A DNA stretch of 64,000 bases from Acomys russatus (Eukaryota > Chordata > Mammalia > Rodentia > Muridae): positions 1 to 64,000 of the forward strand of contig NC_067165.1 in assembly GCF_903995435.1 (NCBI RefSeq), in the 5' to 3' direction. The notes under the pieces were generated by a model. The model was not told the origin of the DNA. It saw only the letters and a program-made list of their open reading frames with translations, and did no database searches. How positions within the stretch are numbered: position 1 is the first letter of the stretch; the number at the start of each line of letters is the position of its first letter. Positions 58,797-64,000 of this stretch are shown piece after piece. A program made the position numbers and the translations under genes.

Positions 58797-60130
58797 GTAA
58801 TTGTCATGTGTAAACTGACACAATTATGCCTCTGAGGAAATTCCAATACATCCTGGAAAACAATAGTGTAAATAAGCACAACCTTATGTGTATTGACGAT
58901 TATTAACTTCTTACAAAATCATGTGACTCAATGTCAGGAATCTGATTTGTGTTTGCAAGGTATTCATTGACGAAAAAAGACATGGAAACAATGCCTTAAT
59001 ACTTATCACTATTTGAATGATAACCTCATTCGAGCCACACGTAGAACTACCAGTCAGTTTAGTCTTATACCACCTATACTGCAAAAGGTATAAATATCAA
59101 ATAAGTGATAAGTGCATTTCCAAAAACTTCCAATGAACAAATGAATAATAGGCACAGTAAAGCTTTTGTTGCTCATATAGTTGCAGTAATGCTGCTAATC
59201 TTAGTGAGTGGGGCAGTTTGGGGAGGAAAGAAGGGTATACAATGGCAATATTGGAATTTTGATTTCTTTAAAAGGCACAGAAATATAAGAATGTGTTATC
59301 ATTTAAACCGCAGGTGTGAGGTATGGACTACTTCAGATTGTGCACAGGGTCTGACTGTGATTTGCCTTATGTTCTACAAGGGGTATGATTTTGCCTTGGG
59401 AGACAGTTTCTGCAATTGTGCCATGTTTGGAATTCTGGGGAGTTTTCTGAGGGTATTATTTAAGTGCTAATGGCCCAAGAGTGAGGATGGGTCTTTGTTG
59501 GTGGTTGTTTGCTGTTGGTTGTGGTTTGTTAAATTGTCATGCACAAGGAAGAAACAACAACAAGAAGAAATTAGTATCCTGCTTGCGAATATCAAACCTA
59601 CCACAGTGAACTGGATACCCTAATCAGCAGTAAATCGTCCAACAATAACGTTGTGGCCTTTCTTTTCTATCCCTATTTCTCTTCTCTCTAGTGTTAGGAG
59701 GTTGAAAAGGGTGGAGAAGGGTGGAAGAAATATGAACCCACAAAATAGCAAATGCCAGCTCCATCGTTGTTGCTACACATTTATGATGAACAAAAAGTCA
59801 CATTGTGTGAATAAAATGTGGAAACCTTTTATTCATTATTTTTCCATATATATATATATATATATATATCCCTTGTGATAATGGATACAAGCCATGTGTG
59901 CAGAAGGGATATTGAAAGGAGCAAAGTAACCCTCTCTCTTTCTCGCAGGACAATTGGAAGTTATGTAGTAGTCCCCGGTTAGTGTAGATTAGTTGGATGT
60001 GATACAATTTACAATAAATTGGTATACCAACTTCATTGGGAATGCATCAATAAACTCACACTGCAGAACATTCCTGTGAGTATTAAGAGTAAAGAAATTC
60101 TTTGTTTGTCCTGGTTCATTTTCCTAATGT
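58797..60130 (+). other. Intron of the KRAB zinc-finger pseudogene
   Basis: Holds a (TA)n run at 59,846-59,869 and a 121-residue open frame (59,105-59,470) with no family resemblance I can identify. Otherwise non-descript. Confidence 0.5.
59846..59869. repeat. (TA)n microsatellite
   Basis: Twelve AT/TA units inside the zinc-finger pseudogene intron. Confidence 0.95.
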
Positions 60131-61445
60131 AGTGTGACTCGCACTATAGAAAATGTGTGAACATAATAGTGTAGATAAGGACTTAGTTCTTCCAGTTCTC
60201 TTAAAAATATGAAAAATCTCATATAAGAAAAGCACACTTGAGTGGAGAGTGGGATATGACTTTCTCACGTACTCTGGTGCCTCACATTTGACCATGTCCC
60301 CTGGAGGGTGAGACCTGGTGGCACTCAGAGGAAGGACAGCAGGGTTACCGAGAAGAGACTTGATACCCTATGAGCATATACAGGGGGAGGTAGTCCCCCT
60401 CAGGAACAGTCATAGGGGAGAGGAATAACGGGAAAAGGGGAGGGGGCAAGAATGGGAGGACACAAGGGATGGGATAACCATTGAGATGTAACAAGAATAA
60501 ATTAATAATAAAAAATTTTGAAAAAGCATGCTATAAATGTGAGCCATGTAATAAATGCCTATAGGTATTTTTAAAGGTGAAAACAACCTCTAACTTAGGG
60601 GAACACCATGGATGTATACGAAGTGATAAAACCTTGACGATCTGATTGATCTATATACTTAGACCAATTTGTGAGATTAATCCACACATATAAAAAGATT
60701 CCTCAGTGTAATGAATGTGGTAAAGTTTTAATATATGCCAACTATCTTCACAGGCATGAAAGAAGTCATACTGGAGAGAAACCCTCTGAATATACTCAAT
60801 GGGTTAAAGTATTTGCACATCCCAGTCATCATCAAAGGTATGAAAGAAGTCATACTGTAGAGAAACCTTACAAATGTAATCATTGTGATAAAGCCTTTTC
60901 ACAGCAGTGTACTCTCCAAATACATAAAAGAAGACACATTAGAAAGAAACTCTATGAATGTAATCAGCATTGGAAGTCCTGTGTACATTATAGTCATCTT
61001 CGAAGACATGAAGAAATTCATACTGGAGAGAAACCCTATGAATGTAATGAATGTAGTAAAGCCTTTACAAGTTGCAGTTGTCTCCAAATACATAAAAGAA
61101 CACACAGTGGAGAGAAACCCTATGAATGTACACAATATGGTAAAGCCATTGCATATCACAAGTATCTCCAAATACATAAAAGAACACATACTGGAGAGAA
61201 GTCTTATGAATATACACAATGTGGAAAAGCCTTCACATGTCTCAGTTATTTACAAATACATAAAAGAACACATACTGGAGAGAAACCCTATGAATGTGAT
61301 CAATGCAGTAAAGCCTTTGCAAGTCCCAGTCATCTTCAAATGCATGAGAGAATTCATACTGAAGAGAAATCCTATGAATGTGGTCCATATAGTAAATAAA
61401 GCCTTTGCACATTACAGTGATCTCCTCAAACATAAAACATAGTGA
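60131..61445 (+). pseudogene. Zinc-finger exon of a decayed KRAB-ZNF gene
   Basis: The main open part (60,671-61,399) encodes nine C2H2 finger units joined by HTGEKPYE linkers. Fingers 1, 3, 5 and 8 keep both cysteines and both histidines. Fingers 2, 4, 6, 7 and 9 have lost a zinc ligand (for example Cys to His in unit 4, Cys to Tyr in unit 6). At 61,395-61,402 an extra TAAA gives a stop in unit 9; the finger then continues in another frame as KAFAHYSDLLKHK to 61,440. Upstream, an L1 3' end (about 60,237-60,525) has inserted within what looks like the start of the exon. The start at about 60,131 is inferred from a weak AG and remnants of finger-like text. With the broken KRAB exon this is a pseudogene; a truncated DNA-binding remnant could still be transcribed. 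Confidence 0.9.
60237..60525 (+). mobile_element. L1 3' UTR fragment, sense, within the zinc-finger exon
   Basis: 'gagtggagagtgggatatga' through 'gagatgtaacaagaataaat' and an A-rich tail. Possible short target duplication: AGAAAAGCAC near 60,226 and GAAAAAGCAT near 60,520. Confidence 0.9.
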
Positions 61446-61737
61446 ATAAATATGAGCAATAGGGGAAAGCCTGTGCATGTAGCAGTAGTCTTCAAAAATC
61501 ATGAGAAAAAGCCATACTACAGAGGAAACCTATAAATGTAGTCAGTGTGGTAAATTTCCACACTTCATGCTATCTTCATACAAGAATAAAGCTTTTAGTG
61601 TGTGATCAGTCTGTTAAAATCTTTGCATATCAGAGTAGTCTTTGAGGCCCTGAAAGGACTCATACTGAAAGCATACTATGACTGTAAAGGATTTGGAAAA
61701 TCTTCAGCCAACACACATTAAGTTACACAAGATTATT

Positions 61738-61895
61738 TATTGTGGCCTGGTGTGGTACCAGAGGCCTTTAATCCCAGCACTCGGAGACAAAGTCAGGAAG
61801 ATCGTTATGAGTTTGAGGCCAGCCTGGTCTACAAACTGAGTCCAGGATAGCCAAGGCTACACAGAGAAACCTTGTCTTGAAAACAAAACAAAAAT
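61738..61895 (+). mobile_element. B1 SINE, sense
   Basis: 'tgtggcctggtgtggtacca', 'gaggccagcctggtctacaa', 'ccaaggctacacagagaaac', AAAACAAAACAAAA tail. Confidence 0.95.
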
Positions 61896-62149
61896 AATAT
61901 CTCTTGTGGAGAAAAAAATACAACGAATGTCAACAGTCTGTTCAAGTACAATGATATCCTCTTCATTTTGTTTGGACCTACAAATGCATGCTGACAAAAA
62001 CTATCAATTTATATGATAATGTAATACATTTAGACTTCATAATTCTCTTCAGTTACATGAAACAACTCATCCAGATGTAAAGCTTCATGTGTGTATATTG
62101 GTGCTTTTTCTGTCTTAAGGAAACTTATAAAGGTGTTTAATTTGGATTG

Positions 62150-62330
62150 TGGTTCCAGAGGCTTATGGGGTCACCATGAAAGTGTCATGGCAACTCGAGT
62201 CACACACGGCAGTAAAAGGAGGAATCTCGGAGTTCACAGCCTCAACACACAGCAGTAATGAGAGTAGAAACTAGAAACGTTGAGGATATTTAAACTTTCA
62301 AGCTCACCCCAAGTGACATATTGCCTCAAG
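62150..62330 (+). mobile_element. Unclassified rodent repeat, weak fragment
   Basis: 'ggttccagaggcttatgggg', 'gtcatggcaactcgagtcac' and 'cccaagtgacatattgcctc' loosely follow the repeat at 30,030-30,355. Confidence 0.4.
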
Positions 62331-62519
62331 CAGGGCAGATTTTTCTAAATCTTCCCAAGTGAAATCACTAGCTGAGAAAGATTGATTTATCTGACTTCGC
62401 CCTACATGGCTGCTTTCTGCTACAAGCTTCAACACCCTCATTACAGGAATGAATGAGAAATGAGAAAAACATTCATGAGTACACATCTATTTCTTTAACA
62501 ATTTCTTTTCATTTTAATC

Positions 62520-62690
62520 ATGTGAAATAAGTGTGTTGTCTCTGTGTGGGTACATGCATGTGAATGCTGGTATCCCAGAAGATTAGAACATTGGATCTTC
62601 TTGTAGCAGGAATTTCAGGAAGTTGTCAAAACCTTGATGTTGGTCCTAGGAGTGAATTTGTATTAACTCCTTGGCCATTTCTCTAGCCCT
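62520..62690 (-). mobile_element. B3-like SINE, antisense, old
   Basis: 'gtgggtacatgcatgtgaat', 'gaagattagaacattggatc', 'ccttggccatttctctagcc' in antisense B2/B3 order. Confidence 0.6.
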
Positions 62691-63211
62691 GTAAATATTT
62701 TGAAGTCTTTTTATAAGATCTGGATATTAGGAATCAAGAAAGAACTCATACGCTATAATTTTAATTATTTGTAAAGAGTGTAGACGTAAGAAATAAGATG
62801 AGTGAAACATAACCTCTGTAAAGTACTGTCTTCTTTTCAGATTTTAAACACATTTTCATCCAAGCATAGAGGAAACACAGGACAATTTGAATAATAAATT
62901 CTATTCACAAATGAAAACACTATACTGTTCTCTTTCTCTTTTATTGTGTTAGTTTATTCTTAGGAGAAAACACTTGCTCGTGACACTTTTCTCAGAACCA
63001 CAAATTGATGTCAGAGTTGTATCATTGTATAGTTGGTGACTTCTAATCTTCATGACCTGAGCTCGATCTCTGGTAGACCCATCTTACTGCTACATTTTTC
63101 TCATTTCTACAGTATCATTGTTCGCCAAAACCATACTGCCTTCTTTGAAAAATCTTTTTTAATTTTTTTAATTCTAAGATTCTGGGATAAGCCATTTTTA
63201 AAAACACCTCA

Positions 63212-63350
63212 TCTGGGCTTAGATGTGTATACCTTTAATCACAGCACATTGTAGACAGTGTCAGGCCATTCTCTCTGTGTTGGAGGCCAGCTTGGTCCAC
63301 AGAACGACTTCTAAGACATCCATGGCTCTTAAGAGGTATTCTGTTAAAAA
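63212..63350 (+). mobile_element. B1-like SINE, sense, diverged
   Basis: 'tctgggcttagatgtgtata', 'ctttaatcacagcacattgt', 'ggaggccagcttggtccaca'. Confidence 0.8.
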
Positions 63351-63624
63351 AAATTCCAAAAAGAAAGAGCACATGTCAAATTATGGAAAATGTCCTAATA
63401 TGATCTGTGTTGACAATGAAAACAAATATGTTAAAAAAAAAAGAACTCACATGTTGGGGGGAAAATAAAACAATGAAAATAAGTAATGTGGAGAGTCCAT
63501 TCACAGAATAATAGAAATCCATTGAATCCTTCATCAACTGTCAACCAGGGATTTATTCAGTTTCGAGTGATAGGAGACATTTGGAAAAATGAAGTTTCTT
63601 CGCGTGTGCATTAAAAGACACATG

Positions 63625-63785
63625 TGGCGGGGTGTGGTGGTGTATACCTTTAATCCCAGCACTATGGAGGCAGAGGCAGGTGGATTGTTGTGAGTCCAAG
63701 GCCAGCCTGGCCTACAAAGTGAATCCAGGACAGCCAAGCCTAACACAGAGAGACTCTGTCTTGACAAAAGATAAAAAAATAATTA
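63625..63785 (+). mobile_element. B1 SINE, sense
   Basis: 'tggcggggtgtggtggtgta', 'taatcccagcactatggagg', 'aaggccagcctggcctacaa', A-rich tail. Confidence 0.96.
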
Positions 63786-63789
63786 TCTA

Positions 63790-63960
63790 GGTACACATGC
63801 TTTGCCACTGTGCATACCACACACATATCAGGTACCAGTGGAGGCCAGGAGACAGTGCCTGCTTACCCCCGATTGAAGTTACAGACATGTGTGAGCTGTA
63901 TCATGGGTGCTAGCAATCACAGCCAGGTCCTATGGATGAGTAGCCTGAACTCTTAGAGGC
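63790..63960 (-). mobile_element. B2/B3-type SINE, antisense, diverged
   Basis: 'ccagtggaggccaggagaca', 'tgaagttacagacatgtgtg', 'agctgtatcatgggtgctag' in antisense order; abuts the B1. Confidence 0.65.
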
Positions 63961-64000
63961 CACACTAGTGTGAATTGTTGATTCTAAGTTCATCTTTATG

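Noticed and set aside
59105..59470. 121-residue open frame between KRAB and zinc-finger exons
   Set aside because: No family resemblance and lies in the pseudogene intron. Could be an unrecognised repeat, but nothing supports a gene.
60899..61502. Two antisense open frames and a second sense frame over the zinc-finger exon
   Set aside because: They are shadows of the repetitive finger coding sequence.

Overview
The window is from a muroid (mouse/rat-like) rodent genome. The grounds are dense B1 and B2-type SINEs, rodent L1 fragments in both orientations, many simple repeats, and exons closely resembling mouse and rat leptin receptor. It does not equal mouse or rat Lepr as I recall them, and I cannot name the species.

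Layout. From the left edge to about 37.55 kb the window holds the 3' two thirds of the leptin receptor gene Lepr on the + strand. The leader and first cytokine-receptor module lie upstream of the window. Eleven shared exons (called A to K here) encode the Ig-like domain, the leptin-binding module with its WSXWS box, two fibronectin III domains, the transmembrane segment and JAK2 Box 1. The alternative tails are also present: read-through ends of the Re (soluble) and Rc types, the short Ra tail at 33.7 kb, and the long signalling Rb tail at 36.7 kb. Every exon keeps AG/GT splice sites and very high protein similarity.

The reading frame is nevertheless broken in at least three exons. A net 2-base loss lies just before WSXWS in exon E, a 1-base loss in exon G, and a 1-base loss directly before the Tyr1077 codon in the Rb exon. 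An in-frame TAA follows in the remaining Rb tail. As read, no isoform reaching beyond exon E can be made. If only the Rb lesions are real, the receptor keeps JAK2 Box 1 and the Tyr985 (SHP2/SOCS3) site but loses the STAT5 and STAT3 docking tyrosines. This is the main finding. Real gene decay and assembly indels both remain possible.

From 37.55 to 58.4 kb I see no gene. The stretch is a graveyard of retrotransposons: a young 5'-truncated L1 with a 16-base target duplication, nested L1s in opposite orientations, and a repeat of about 1.9 kb (here 'U') that twice lies immediately 3' of an L1 end, as in an L1 3' transduction. There is also an LTR-like block near 45.5-46.3 kb. From 58.4 to 61.5 kb lies a decayed KRAB zinc-finger gene (KRAB-A exon, KRAB-b exon, zinc-finger exon) broken by stops, a 4-base insertion and an L1 insertion. 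The last 2.5 kb is SINE-rich intergenic sequence.
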